A stretch of DNA of 57,885 bases, taken from assembly GCA_030041255.1 (NCBI GenBank), contig JASHOF010000030.1, forward strand, positions 1 through 57,885, given 5' to 3'. Within the stretch, counting starts at the first letter, position 1. Each line of letters starts with the position of its first letter. Below the pieces are notes generated by a model that did not search any database, was not told the origin of the DNA, and was given only the letters and a program-made list of their open reading frames with translations. Position numbers and translations under genes: made by a program. Shown in pieces: positions 39,428 through 48,770 of the stretch. Source of the DNA: Acetobacteraceae bacterium. Its GTDB lineage: Bacteria > Pseudomonadota > Alphaproteobacteria > Acetobacterales > Acetobacteraceae.

Positions 39428-39655
39428 TCATGGGCTCGCGGGGCGAGGCGAAGCTGATGTGCCAACTGGCGCGCAATTCGTGCGACCGGACGCCACGCAG
39501 TCCTGGATTGCCGCCATACGCGAGAGTTGGCCCCAGAGGAAAAGGCCGCCGACGACCAGAACCGCGATCACGATCAGCGCGAGCAGTGCCCCGCGCCGGG
39601 AACCTTCCGGTTCGTGCCCATCTGGTATCGGTAGATCCGGCTCTCCGCGCGGCAT
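39428..39655 (-). CDS. small single-helix membrane protein, unknown
   Basis: A 75-residue protein with a charged, Pro/Glu-rich cytoplasmic start, one membrane helix (GALLALIVIAVLVVGGLFLW, about residues 22-41) and a periplasmic tail with two cysteines in AAIQDCVASGRTNCAPVG that could form a disulfide. I recall similar short proteins in related genomes, always annotated hypothetical. The codon pattern is consistent with coding. It is transcribed towards yceI but a hairpin separates them. No function is proposed. Confidence 0.65.
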   Translation of the reverse strand: MPRGEPDLPIPDGHEPEGSRRGALLALIVIAVLVVGGLFLWGQLSRMAAIQDCVASGRTNCAPVGTSASPRPASP

Positions 39656-39874
39656 TCTTCCGACTTTCCTCCGGCTCCCGGCATTCGCTTCAGCGGGCGC
39701 TACCGGCCAGTGCTACATTGGCATACGCCGCCGATTCTTCCATGACTTCTTCCTCGATGACAGGGGCGGGCCGGCCGGGACGCGGGTTGCCCCCCAGGGC
39801 CTGTTGCCCGGGCGGACCCGGGCGCAGAATGCGGCGATATGGAGCGGCCAATGGGCTGCAGGTCGGGGAGTGAG

Positions 39875-40729
39875 ATGCCTAAGATTCTGTCGGCGGAAGC
39901 GGTCGAGCAATTTCATCGCCAGGGTTACGCCGGCCCGGTGCAGGTGCTCACCGAGGCCGAGGTGCGAGACTATCGCGCCAGGCTGGAAAGCTTCGAGCGT
40001 CGCTTTCCCGAGCATCGGAAGAAGCTCAAGAGCAAGTCCCACCTGCTGTGCCCGTGGGTGATGGACATCGCCGAGCATCCGCGCGTCCTCGATGCGTTCG
40101 AAGACGTACTCGGCCCCGACCTCCTGTGCTGGAGCATGGCTTGGCGCGTCAAGGAGCCGGATGGCAGGACGATCGCCGGCTGGCACCAGGATTCTGCCTA
40201 TGGGGGTGTCGAGCCGATTCTGGTCTTCGGCCCGCTGGCATTCTCGGAATGCGGACCGCGCGAAGGCTGCCTCCGCGTGCTACCGGGCTCGCAGGACTGG
40301 GGCGCGCTGCCGCACCAGGATTCGGAAGACGGGAACAGCATCCTGGCGCGCGGCCAGTCGATCACCGTGCCGCTGGATACGTCGAACGCAGTGGATCTGG
40401 CGCTCAGGCCAGGAGAGATGGCGCTGATCAACACCAGGGTGGTGCATTGCTCGGGCCCGAACAATGGCCTCGACAGGCGGATCATGCTGCTGGTCGAGAT
40501 GATGCCGGCGCACGCGTGGTACCCCGGTGAGCAGCGCGAATCGGCGATCCTGGTTCGTGGCGAAGACCGCCACCGCCATTTCGACGAGGATCCGCGCCCC
40601 GACGCCGAATTTTCTCCACGGGCGCGCGCGGCATGGGAAGCAAGCATTGCGCGGCGCGCCAAGACCATCTTCCGCAACAGCCGGCTTGTCCCGAGCGAGG
40701 CCTATGGCGGCACGCGGCCGGCGGTGTGA
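39875..40729 (+). CDS. phytanoyl-CoA dioxygenase (PhyH) family protein
   Basis: A 284-residue Fe(II)/2-oxoglutarate oxygenase: the H-x-D iron motif in GWHQDSAYGG (about residue 108), the distal histidine in RVVHCSGPNN and the arginine in DRRIMLLVEM. Bacterial PhyH proteins hydroxylate varied small molecules; the substrate is not evident. GGGGAG precedes ATG 39875. It stands alone on the plus strand, convergent with the CoA ligase at the end of the Rieske cluster, so it may or may not belong to that pathway. Confidence 0.88.
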   Translation: MPKILSAEAVEQFHRQGYAGPVQVLTEAEVRDYRARLESFERRFPEHRKKLKSKSHLLCPWVMDIAEHPRVLDAFEDVLGPDLLCWSMAWRVKEPDGRTIAGWHQDSAYGGVEPILVFGPLAFSECGPREGCLRVLPGSQDWGALPHQDSEDGNSILARGQSITVPLDTSNAVDLALRPGEMALINTRVVHCSGPNNGLDRRIMLLVEMMPAHAWYPGEQRESAILVRGEDRHRHFDEDPRPDAEFSPRARAAWEASIARRAKTIFRNSRLVPSEAYGGTRPAV

Positions 40730-40769
40730 TCGGGACGCGAGAGGCGCGATCCGGGAATGGATACCAGGC

Positions 40770-42920
40770 TCAGCGCAACGTGGCGCGGAGATCGACCGCG
40801 ACCGCGCCGGTTCCCCGGGTTCCGACGATCAGCGGATTGATCTCGAGATCGACCAATCTCGAGCCGAGATCCGCGGCCAGCCAGCTTACCCGCTCCACCA
40901 CATCGGCGATTGCGTCCGTATCCAGCGGCGGGCGTCCGCGTGCACCGAAGAAGAGGGGTGCAGTCCGTAACCCGGCGATCATCCGGTGCACGGCAGTGCG
41001 CGAGAGCGGCGCCGGCGCCACCGCGATATCGCGCAGGATCTCGACGGCGATGCCGCCGAGCCCCAGCACCAGGATCGGGCCGAACTCAGAATCATGGCGG
41101 ATGCCGATGATGACCTCGGCTTCGCCGCGCACCATCTCCTGCACGGCGAAGCCCTCGAGGCGCGCGTTGGGAATGGCCACACGTGCCCGCGCCAGCATTT
41201 CTCTGGCCGCTTCCGTCACGGCAGCGGCATCGCGAAGCCCGAGGCGTACCATGCCGAGATCGCTCTTGTGCATGATGTCGCGCGAGACTGCCTTGAGCAC
41301 GACCGGAAAACCGATCTCGCGGGCGGCGTTTGCTGCTTCTTCGGTCGATGTTGCCTGCCTCTCGCCGACGAGGCTCACGCCGTAGCCGGATAGCAGGCGC
41401 CTGACCTCGGATTCGGCCTGCGGCCCCGGGACGAGACCGGCGAGTGCCGCTTTTCCTGGCAGGCCCGCGGGGCGCGAGGGCCTGTCGCGCGATATGCGGG
41501 TCAGCGCGTCGTGGTCGGCGATCAGTTTCAGGACGCTCAATCCCTCTTCGAACCGGTCGAAACAGATCATGCCTGCTTCGCGTACTGCGTGCCTGGCCGG
41601 ATTGCCTGCCGCCCCCGGAGTGACCACGATCGCCACCGGCTTGCCGCTGTCTCGTGCCGCCGCCGCGATCAATCCCGCGCGCCGGGCGTAGAACGGCATG
41701 GAGGTCAGCACGGCGAACCCGCTTCCCACTTCCGGATCGGCCAACAGCACACGCGTCGCTTGGTCCGAGATCTCGACCTCTTCGCCTTGTCGCCGGCCAC
41801 CGAGATCGACAGGATTGCCCGCCTGTGGCGCCAGCAGCATCTTTTCGAGCGCGGCGGACGTCGTCGGGCTGAGCGCGGCGAGTGGCATTCCGAGCTCGGT
41901 CAGCCGGTCGCTCGCGATGCCGGTGCCGCCGCCGGAGCCCGAGATGACGGCGATGCCCGGGGGCCGGGGCCCGGGGTGTTGGACCAGGAAATGCGCGGCG
42001 CGAACCATGTCGTCCGGATCCGTTGCCAGCACCACGCCTTCTTCGCGGCACACGGCTGCAAACGCCTCGAACGAGCCGGCCAGGCTCGCGGTGTGGGAAC
42101 GAACCGCCGCGACGCCGGCTTCCGTTCGCCCGGTCTTCACCGCGAGCAATGGCTTGCCGGATGCGCGACAGCGGGCGGCGGCGGCACGGAACCGCGCGCC
42201 GTTCATAAGCCCCTCGATATAGAGACAGATCGCGGCGGTTTCCGGCTCACCGGCGAGGTATTCCAGGAAGTCACAGATTTCGAGGTCGCTCTGGTTGCCG
42301 AGCGAGATGCCGTACCGGAGGCCAATTCCGTCGGTCTTTGCGCGGTCGAAGATCGACACCATCAGCGCACCGCTCTGGCTGACCAGCGCGATGCTGCCAT
42401 CGCCCAGGGTATCCGTGTTCAGGACCACCGACGAGCAAAGCGCCATGTGATGATGCGGCACGATCAGGCCCATGCAGTTCGGACCGACGATCCGCATGCC
42501 GCTTTCCGAGGCAATGCGCACGAGTGATGCCTGGCGCTGTTCGCCGTCCGCGCCTGCCTCGGCAAATCCGGTGGCGATGACGACCGCGCAGCCGACGCCT
42601 GCCTCGGCGGCCTCTTCCACGGACGGGATCAGCTGCCCGGTCGGGACCGCGAGGATTGCCACGTCCGGCGGTGCCGGCACCGCGGCGATGCGCTCGAACG
42701 CCGGCCGCCCGGCAATCTCCTTGCGGCGCGGGTTGATCGGGTAGATGGCGCCTGCGAAGCCATGCCGGATGAGGAAATGCATGATCCGGCCGCCGAACTT
42801 GTCGATGCTGTCGGAGGCGCCGAGCACCGCGACCGAATGCGGATGCAGGATGCGGCCGATGTCAATCCGCGGCGCCGCCTTTCCGGCTGCCGCCTGCGCG
42901 GTGTGCAGAACGTGCTTCAA
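40770..42920 (-). CDS. NDP-forming acyl-CoA synthetase (acetate--CoA ligase family)
   Basis: A protein of about 716 residues with a CoA-binding domain (HPHSVAVLGASDSIDKFGG), succinyl-CoA-ligase-like domains (IVGPNCMGL, ALVSQSGALM, ISGSGGGTGIASD) and a C-terminal ATP-grasp domain (FPVVLKAVSRDIMHKSDLGMV). It makes an acyl-CoA at the expense of ATP or GTP with ADP/GDP release. TTG 42920 is my start; the frame is open to 43004 inside the permease gene. A five-codon open frame (ATG at 42934, TGA overlapping the TTG) may feed ribosomes from the permease gene. Last gene of the Rieske cluster. Confidence 0.9.
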   Translation of the reverse strand: MKHVLHTAQAAAGKAAPRIDIGRILHPHSVAVLGASDSIDKFGGRIMHFLIRHGFAGAIYPINPRRKEIAGRPAFERIAAVPAPPDVAILAVPTGQLIPSVEEAAEAGVGCAVVIATGFAEAGADGEQRQASLVRIASESGMRIVGPNCMGLIVPHHHMALCSSVVLNTDTLGDGSIALVSQSGALMVSIFDRAKTDGIGLRYGISLGNQSDLEICDFLEYLAGEPETAAICLYIEGLMNGARFRAAAARCRASGKPLLAVKTGRTEAGVAAVRSHTASLAGSFEAFAAVCREEGVVLATDPDDMVRAAHFLVQHPGPRPPGIAVISGSGGGTGIASDRLTELGMPLAALSPTTSAALEKMLLAPQAGNPVDLGGRRQGEEVEISDQATRVLLADPEVGSGFAVLTSMPFYARRAGLIAAAARDSGKPVAIVVTPGAAGNPARHAVREAGMICFDRFEEGLSVLKLIADHDALTRISRDRPSRPAGLPGKAALAGLVPGPQAESEVRRLLSGYGVSLVGERQATSTEEAANAAREIGFPVVLKAVSRDIMHKSDLGMVRLGLRDAAAVTEAAREMLARARVAIPNARLEGFAVQEMVRGEAEVIIGIRHDSEFGPILVLGLGGIAVEILRDIAVAPAPLSRTAVHRMIAGLRTAPLFFGARGRPPLDTDAIADVVERVSWLAADLGSRLVDLEINPLIVGTRGTGAVAVDLRATLR

Positions 42921-42930
42921 GCCTTCGCTC

Positions 42931-43659
42931 TCATACCGCGTCGTGGGATGCCGCGGTCGCCTGCACGGCCGGCAAGACATCAGGCTTGCGCATGGTATCG
43001 GCATAGGCGCGCGAAAGACGGGCTTCGATCCATTGCTGTACGAAGCCCCAGAGCGTGGTCAGCACCAAGTAATAGAGAGCGGCGACGGTGAAGATCTCCA
43101 GCACGCGGAACTGCACCTGGATGAGCATCTCGGTCCGCCGCAGCAACTCGTCCATCGAGATCACGGACGCCAGCGAGGAGGTTTTCATCAACCCGTTGAA
43201 CGAGTTGCCGATCGGGGGGATGACGATGCGAACTGCCTGCGGCAGCACGACCAGCCGCATGGCTTGCCAGGGTGAGAGGCCGAGCGCCCTGGCTGCTTCG
43301 ACCTGCCCCTTTGGCACCGCCATGATGCCGGCGCGGAAGACCTCGGCGAGATAGGCGCCTTCGTTGGCGCCAAGCCCGATGATCGCCGAGGAGAGAACAC
43401 CGAGCCTGATGCCAAGCTGCGGCAGCCCGGTATAGATGATGATGAGCTGCACCAGCACGGGGGTGCCGCGCATGATCCAGATGTAGCCCCTGGCGGGCCG
43501 GCTCAGCAGTTCATTGCTGGAGATTCGCATCAGTGCCGCGATGAGCCCGCAGGTGAGACCCAGTACCATCGAGGCAACCGACAGTCCGAGCGTGATCCCG
43601 GCACCCCTGATCAGGTAAGCGCTGTGCAGGTAGTGGAGAAACGCAGTCCAGTCCCACAT
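42931..43659 (-). CDS. amino-acid-type ABC transporter permease
   Basis: A 242-residue HisM/GlnP-type inner-membrane permease with about five helices and the cytoplasmic EAA loop (VEAARALGLSPWQAMRLVVLPQA, about residues 120-142) that docks the ATPase. The family transports polar amino acids and similar small acids. It lies 24 bases after the binding-protein gene and is followed directly by the CoA ligase. No ATP-binding subunit gene is present in the cluster, so an ATPase must be borrowed from elsewhere. Confidence 0.92.
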   Translation of the reverse strand: MWDWTAFLHYLHSAYLIRGAGITLGLSVASMVLGLTCGLIAALMRISSNELLSRPARGYIWIMRGTPVLVQLIIIYTGLPQLGIRLGVLSSAIIGLGANEGAYLAEVFRAGIMAVPKGQVEAARALGLSPWQAMRLVVLPQAVRIVIPPIGNSFNGLMKTSSLASVISMDELLRRTEMLIQVQFRVLEIFTVAALYYLVLTTLWGFVQQWIEARLSRAYADTMRKPDVLPAVQATAASHDAV

Positions 43660-43683
43660 GTGGCACCTACCGGACGAGCTCCG

Positions 43684-44547
43684 TCATGGCAGTGTCCGAC
43701 GGCAGTCTGGAACCGGTATTGCACCGGTCGTTACCTTGTACGGGGCTGGCAGCAGGCAGTGGCCGTATGGCGTGAAGATCTTCTGCAGGCTGCCGTCGGC
43801 ATGCATCTCGTTCAGTACCTTCGCCACCGCATCTGCCACCCCGGGTTCCTTGAACGCCAGCGCCTCGGCGTGCGGATCGTAGCCGGTCAGCGCGATGCGG
43901 AACAGGTTCCGTCTCTTTTTCTGGTACCAATAGGCCTGCTCCGTGCCGATGAATGCTCCGTCCAGTTGGCCTGCTGACAATGCCTGCAGAACGTCGGCGT
44001 AAGTGGAGAAGGTATGCACGTCGACCGGCCGCTTGCCGGCCTTCTGCAATGCGGCGCTCGCCTTCCGGGCGTCCTCCGAATCGACGGTGCCGAGTTCGAC
44101 GCCGAAGCGTTTTCCGGAGAAGTAGTCGAGCCCTTCGATCTTGTCCTTGTTGTCCTTCTGCACGACGATCGCGAGCGTGCTGGCGCCATAGGGGATCATC
44201 AGGACCTGGGCGGCGCGCTCAGGCGTGTAGAACATGAAGGAGTCGATCATGTCGATGCGTCCCTCCTTCAGCAACGGGATCATGGTTGCGAACATGGTGC
44301 TCTGGAATTGCATATCGAGGCACAAACGCCTGGCGATGGCGTTGCCGAGATCGACATCGAGACCGACGATGTTGCCGTTGTCGTCGATGTACTGGATTGG
44401 CGGCACGGTCGGATTGATCGCGGCGAGAAGCCAGCCTTTGCGCGCGAGTGGCGGATGGCCGAGCTCGGGTGTGCAGGCCCGCGCGAGAGATGGTGTGACG
44501 CCCGTGAACAGCAACGCTCCGAGGAGCAGAGTTGCGATCCTGGTCAT
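43684..44547 (-). CDS. periplasmic substrate-binding protein of an ABC transporter (family 3)
   Basis: A 287-residue exported binding protein: signal peptide to about residue 24 (TRIATLLLGALLFTGVTPSLARA), then LLAAINPTVPPIQYIDDNGNIVGLDVDLGNAIARRL typical of SBP_bac_3 amino-acid-binding proteins, FGVELGTVDSEDA and DGAFIGTEQAYWYQKK. It should deliver the cluster's substrate to the neighbouring permease. ATG 44547 begins the signal peptide. It is in the same orientation as the reductase gene 52 bases upstream. Confidence 0.9.
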   Translation of the reverse strand: MTRIATLLLGALLFTGVTPSLARACTPELGHPPLARKGWLLAAINPTVPPIQYIDDNGNIVGLDVDLGNAIARRLCLDMQFQSTMFATMIPLLKEGRIDMIDSFMFYTPERAAQVLMIPYGASTLAIVVQKDNKDKIEGLDYFSGKRFGVELGTVDSEDARKASAALQKAGKRPVDVHTFSTYADVLQALSAGQLDGAFIGTEQAYWYQKKRRNLFRIALTGYDPHAEALAFKEPGVADAVAKVLNEMHADGSLQKIFTPYGHCLLPAPYKVTTGAIPVPDCRRTLP

Positions 44548-44599
44548 TCGTGTCCCCCCTTCCTGCCGTCATGCACCGCGCACGAGCGGCTTATCCTTA

Positions 44600-45559
44600 T
44601 CACAAGTCGAGCACGAGACGCCCGCCTTCGGCCCGCGAGACGCAGATCATCATGGAGCCATTGGCCCGCCGCTCCGCCGGCGACAGCACATGATCGCGAT
44701 GGTCTACGGCGCCTGCGAGCACGCGTGTCTCACAGGTGCCGCAGACGCCTTCCTCGCATGAACTCGGTACATCAATCCCGGCGGCCCGCACCACTTGCAG
44801 CACCGAAAGGTGTTCCGGCACCGTGAGCACCATGCCGCTCCGCGCGAGCTCTACTTCGAAGACGCCGTTCGGGACCTCGGCATCGGCCGGGGTAGAGAAC
44901 CACTCGAAATGGATGTGGCCCTCGGGCCAGTGGCTGGTCGCGTCCGCCACTGCCTGCATCAGCCCTGCGGGACCGCAGCAATAGACATGCGTGCCGGGCC
45001 TGAACCGGCTGAGCTCTGTCGCTGCATCGAAGATCGGGGTCGGGCTCAGATACGGCGTCACGGCGTTGGGGCGCAACGCGGAGAGTTCGCCAAGGAAGGC
45101 TGCGTGCGCGGCCGAGCGCGCGCAGTAGTGCAGCTCCCACGGGGAGTGGGTATGTTGCAAGGCTTGTGCCATGGCAAAGAGCGGGGTGATGCCGATGCCG
45201 CCGGCGATCAGGACACTGAACGAGGGTTGCGGCGCCAGCGGAAAATGATTGCGTGGACCCGCGATGGTCAGGATGCTGCCAGGCTCGACCGCGTCGTGCA
45301 TGCTGGCGGAGCCGCCGCGGCCCGTCGCTTCGCGCTTCACTGCGATCACGTAGCGCGAGGCGTCGCGTGGATCACCGCACAGCGAATAGTGCCTGAGGAG
45401 ACCGGCCGGCACCTCGACGGCGAGATGCGAGCCGGCAGTGGGAGGTGGGAGCGGGCGGCCATCCGCGGCGACCAGCTCGAACGTGCGGACGTCTTCGGCC
45501 ACCTGGCGGACGGCGGTCACGCGGACGCGCCTGGATTCGCCAATGGGGATTCCGTTCAT
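44600..45559 (-). CDS. Rieske-oxygenase reductase (PDR/VanB type)
   Basis: A 319-residue class IA electron-transfer protein: N-terminal flavin domain (HYSLCGDPRDASRYVIAVKR), NAD-binding domain (VLIAGGIGITPLFAMAQAL, YCCGPAGLM) and a C-terminal plant-type 2Fe-2S domain with C-x4-C-x2-C in SCEEGVCGTCE and a last Cys in MICVSRAEG. It passes electrons from NADH to a Rieske oxygenase such as the one at 47474. The start overlaps the GntR stop (ATGA). Confidence 0.93.
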   Translation of the reverse strand: MNGIPIGESRRVRVTAVRQVAEDVRTFELVAADGRPLPPPTAGSHLAVEVPAGLLRHYSLCGDPRDASRYVIAVKREATGRGGSASMHDAVEPGSILTIAGPRNHFPLAPQPSFSVLIAGGIGITPLFAMAQALQHTHSPWELHYCARSAAHAAFLGELSALRPNAVTPYLSPTPIFDAATELSRFRPGTHVYCCGPAGLMQAVADATSHWPEGHIHFEWFSTPADAEVPNGVFEVELARSGMVLTVPEHLSVLQVVRAAGIDVPSSCEEGVCGTCETRVLAGAVDHRDHVLSPAERRANGSMMICVSRAEGGRLVLDL

Positions 45560-46251
45560 CCGGGAATTCTGGCCGGGAATCGCGCCCGGCGGGAAGCGGT
45601 GTGATCGACCATGCGGCAGAACGCCGCGCTGCTTTCGATGTGGATCCTCATTCGTTCTGCGGCCGCCTCCGGATCTCGGAGGAGCAATGCCTGGAGGATC
45701 GGCTTCAGCTCAGCGAAGCCTTCCTTCACACGCTCGGGCGAGACTGCGCAGGCGCGACGGATCCACTGCACCTTGTCGCGCAGATCGAGGAGGATCCCGG
45801 CAATCATCTGGTTGTCGGTACTGCGGTAAAGCGCGAGATGCAACACGGTGTCGACCTCGATGAACGCCTCCCCGTCACCGTTGTCCGCCAGGGGACCGAG
45901 CGTCGCGAAGGCCGAGCTGAGCTTTGCGAGGTCGGCGTCAGTCATGCGGACCGCGCCGATGCGCGCGCAATGCATTTCCAGCATGACCCTGAGTGAGGTC
46001 ATGTCGCCGATCTCGCGGTCGGTCAGCGCTTTGACGAAGCTGCCGCTCTGCGGAGAGACCTCGATCCAGCCTTCGCTCTTGAGCTGCGCGAGCGCGCTGC
46101 GGATGGGCGATCGGCCGAACGGCAACTCGGCGGCGAGTCGCGCCTCGGAGAGCTTCTCGCCGGGCTGGTACTCGAGGTTGACGATGCGCTGCTTGATCTC
46201 GCGGTAGGCGGCCGCCGCGCCTGTCTCCGGGCTGTCCCACCGCACGGTCAT
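45556..46251 (-). CDS. GntR-family (FCD) transcriptional regulator
   Basis: A 231-residue regulator: winged HTH at about residues 15-75 (YREIKQRIVNLEYQPGEKLSEARLAAEL, RSPIRSALAQLKSEGWIE) and an all-helical FCD effector domain (LRVMLEMHCARIGAVR to HIESSAAFCRMVDH) whose histidines usually bind a metal and an organic acid. FCD regulators often control catabolism of the acid they sense. It overlaps the reductase by four bases and sits in the middle of the cluster, with a repeat element in its upstream region. Confidence 0.93.
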   Translation of the reverse strand: MTVRWDSPETGAAAAYREIKQRIVNLEYQPGEKLSEARLAAELPFGRSPIRSALAQLKSEGWIEVSPQSGSFVKALTDREIGDMTSLRVMLEMHCARIGAVRMTDADLAKLSSAFATLGPLADNGDGEAFIEVDTVLHLALYRSTDNQMIAGILLDLRDKVQWIRRACAVSPERVKEGFAELKPILQALLLRDPEAAAERMRIHIESSAAFCRMVDHTASRRARFPARIPG

Positions 46252-46357
46252 GGTGCGCCGTCCGCGAGTGGGGCGATGGCTGCGGCCCCGATCCTCCTCT
46301 GCCCGGCGGCGGTGCCGAGGAGATCGTGCAACCGTTTCTGCACCGGGTGCTCCCCTA

Positions 46358-46487
46358 GTGTGCCGACTCCAACGCTTGATACCGTGGGATGCACCGTAGT
46401 GGTCGGTACACCCCTCTTTATTTTCAGTGGCCTGCTGATCCCCTTTCGTTTGCTGCCGCCGGCAGCAAACGTCGGGGGCAGGACACT
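46358..46487 (-). repeat. dispersed repeat family 1, copy B (130 bp, inverted)
   Basis: Reverse-complement copy of the 130-bp element at 2702-2831, with the same ends and the same 10-bp palindrome (46448-46470). It fills the gap between the 2-hydroxyacid dehydrogenase stop and the GntR start, so it interrupts what would otherwise be one transcription unit. Confidence 0.8.
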
Positions 46488-47481
46488 AATATTCCCTGGC
46501 CACATCGACCACGCCCACCAGGTGCCCGCCGGCAAAGAAGCGGCGCAGGTTGTCGAAGAACAGGTCGAGGGTGCGCGGGACGTACTCGTCGATATCGTCC
46601 GACAGCACGTGGGGAGTGATGATAAGGTTTGGCGTGTCCCAGAACGGCCAGTCGCCCGGGGGCGGCTCGGGCAGGGTGACATCGATCACGGCGCCCGCGA
46701 GCTGGCCGCTGCGCAGTGCCGAATCCAGCGCCGCCGGATCGACCAGCCCGCCACGCGACATGTTGATGAAGCCGGCTCCGCGCCGCATCCGCGCGAATTC
46801 CGGGGCGCCGAAGATGCCGCGAGTCTCACTGGTCAAGGCCAGGTTGGCGAGCACGAAGTCGGCACGCGGCAGAAGCTGGTGCAGTGCGTCCGGGCCGTGC
46901 ATGTCGTCGATGGCTGGATGGGAACCGCCGTGACGGCGGATGCCGAGCACCTTCATGCCAAACGATTTCGCATGTCCCGCCACACCGCCGCCGATGGCAC
47001 CGACTCCGACAATGAGCACTGTCTTGCCGGAAAGCGTGCCGGTGAAGATGCGATTCCATTCGTGCCGGCGGCGGCTGTCGATGAGCTGCGGCAGCCGCGC
47101 ATTCAGCATCAAGAGCGCCATCAGCGCGGACTGGGATGCCTTCGGCACGTGCGCACCGCTGTTGGTCAGCATGCGCACACCTTCCGGCAACCAGTCCAGC
47201 GGCAGAAGATAATCGACGCCGGCGCCGAGGATCTGCAACAGCTTGAGCCGAGGCGCTGCGTGCCGCAACCGTTCCCTGGGGAAACGGTAGGTGATGATGG
47301 CATCCGCAGTACGCGCATGGTCCGCCCAGTTTTCCTGGTCGTAACCGAAGCTGGTGCGGATCCGCCGGGCAATGTCGGGATGGCGGGCGAGTGCCGGTTC
47401 GTATTGATCCTGGCGCACGATGAAGACCGGCATCAATGTGCGCGAGTTCTCGACATGCACATGGAAATCGGAATCAGGCAT
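46486..47481 (-). CDS. D-2-hydroxyacid dehydrogenase family protein
   Basis: A 331-residue NAD(P)-dependent dehydrogenase: N-terminal substrate domain, GVGAIGGGVAGHAKSFGMKVLGIRR as the Rossmann turn, INMSRGGLVDPAAL with the catalytic Arg, a Glu downstream and IITPHVLSDD with the catalytic His. It should reduce a 2-oxoacid or oxidise a 2-hydroxyacid of unknown identity. ATG 47481 overlaps the Rieske gene stop by eight bases; the frame is open upstream but that sequence is antisense. Its stop coincides with the edge of repeat family 1 copy B. Confidence 0.9.
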   Translation of the reverse strand: MPDSDFHVHVENSRTLMPVFIVRQDQYEPALARHPDIARRIRTSFGYDQENWADHARTADAIITYRFPRERLRHAAPRLKLLQILGAGVDYLLPLDWLPEGVRMLTNSGAHVPKASQSALMALLMLNARLPQLIDSRRRHEWNRIFTGTLSGKTVLIVGVGAIGGGVAGHAKSFGMKVLGIRRHGGSHPAIDDMHGPDALHQLLPRADFVLANLALTSETRGIFGAPEFARMRRGAGFINMSRGGLVDPAALDSALRSGQLAGAVIDVTLPEPPPGDWPFWDTPNLIITPHVLSDDIDEYVPRTLDLFFDNLRRFFAGGHLVGVVDVAREY

Positions 47482-48682
47482 TGGCCACGGCTGCATCATC
47501 CGCCTGGGCGTGCCCTTCGCGCGCGGCGCGGGATGGCGGATCGTCCGGCCCGACCACGCGATCGAGGACATAATTGGCGATGCGGTGGACGATGTGCTCT
47601 TCGAGAGAAAACCGTCCCGGGAGATAGGCGCCGCTTTGCATCGCGCGGTGCACGAGTGGATTGATCCCGAGGTCCTCGCGGATGATCTCGGAGTATTTGT
47701 GATAGTAGGCCGGCCCGACGATCTCGGTGAAATCCGGCCGCGCCACGGTGCTCTGCGGGAATGTCCAGTTCTCGTGGAGGCGCAGCTTGTGCGGCCCTCG
47801 CGGCAGATACTGCCGGTACTTCATATAGGAGGAGGTGAGGATGATCTGAACGCTGGGCCTGATCCAGACATGGTAAAGCCCGGCCGTGCGAGCCGGATCG
47901 AGACCGGCGATTTCCGGCAGGCCGGAATAGGCGACGACACTGCGGCGGCTGAACATCGCCTCCCACGGGCCGCGGCCCCGGGTGTCCTCGAACTGCCAGT
48001 TCTGCGGCTTTGCCGGGTCGTAGTGCTTCCGATGCACGGTCGCGACGTGGTAGTTTTCGAACGCGTTCTCCAGCCAGAGCTTCCAGTTGCAGTCGACATC
48101 GTAGATGTCGCGGTGCGTCTGCTCTGCCTCCTCCAGCCGATAGGGGGCGAGGAAGCGGGGCAGTTCGCCGAGCCACTCCATGAGGCGGGGCGCACCGGCG
48201 GAGAACGTAACGAATATGAAACCAGCCCAGGTCTCGGCGCGCACGGGGGCCAGCCCGTAATCCTCGTTGCGGAAATCCTCGACCCCGGCCAGTGGATGCG
48301 GCGATCCGGGAATGCCGACGAGGCGCCCGTCGAGCGCATAGGTCCAGCTATGGTACGGGCAGATGAAGCTGCGGCACTTGCCCGCGCCTTCGGCGATGAT
48401 GCAGCCGCGATGGCGGCAGACGGCCGAGTGCACCCGCACGCAACCGGCGCTGTCGCGCACCGCAATCAACGGACGGCCGACCAGCTCGATCGTGAAATAA
48501 GAGCCAGGCTCTGGAATTTGCTCGACTCGGCCGATGCAGAGCCACTCGCGATGAAAGATCGCGTCCAGCTCACGCTCGTACCAGGCATCGTCGGTGTAGC
48601 ACCAGCCGGGCAACGGGCTTGCCTCTGCCAGCGGCCGGCGCTGCGCCAGGTAGGAATCCGGACTGAAAATCCCATCATGCAC
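47474..48682 (-). CDS. Rieske non-heme iron oxygenase, large subunit
   Basis: A 402-residue aromatic-ring-hydroxylating or demethylating oxygenase. Rieske 2Fe-2S ligands Cys89, His91, Cys108, His111 (CRHRGC and CPYHSW); catalytic iron site in NWKLWLENAFENYHVATVH with His212 and His217. The C-terminal half resembles the catalytic domain of alpha subunits. The PDR-type reductase at 44600 is its likely partner; no beta subunit is seen, so it is probably a homo-oligomer of the two-component type. Substrate unknown. Confidence 0.93.
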   Translation of the reverse strand: MHDGIFSPDSYLAQRRPLAEASPLPGWCYTDDAWYERELDAIFHREWLCIGRVEQIPEPGSYFTIELVGRPLIAVRDSAGCVRVHSAVCRHRGCIIAEGAGKCRSFICPYHSWTYALDGRLVGIPGSPHPLAGVEDFRNEDYGLAPVRAETWAGFIFVTFSAGAPRLMEWLGELPRFLAPYRLEEAEQTHRDIYDVDCNWKLWLENAFENYHVATVHRKHYDPAKPQNWQFEDTRGRGPWEAMFSRRSVVAYSGLPEIAGLDPARTAGLYHVWIRPSVQIILTSSYMKYRQYLPRGPHKLRLHENWTFPQSTVARPDFTEIVGPAYYHKYSEIIREDLGINPLVHRAMQSGAYLPGRFSLEEHIVHRIANYVLDRVVGPDDPPSRAAREGHAQADDAAVANA

Positions 48683-48770
48683 GGGAATTCGCCTCCCCGG
48701 AGCGACGCTGAACTGACATGCTAGTTGAATAGTGGCGCCCAGGCCACCCGGACGTCAAGACCTTCCCCGG

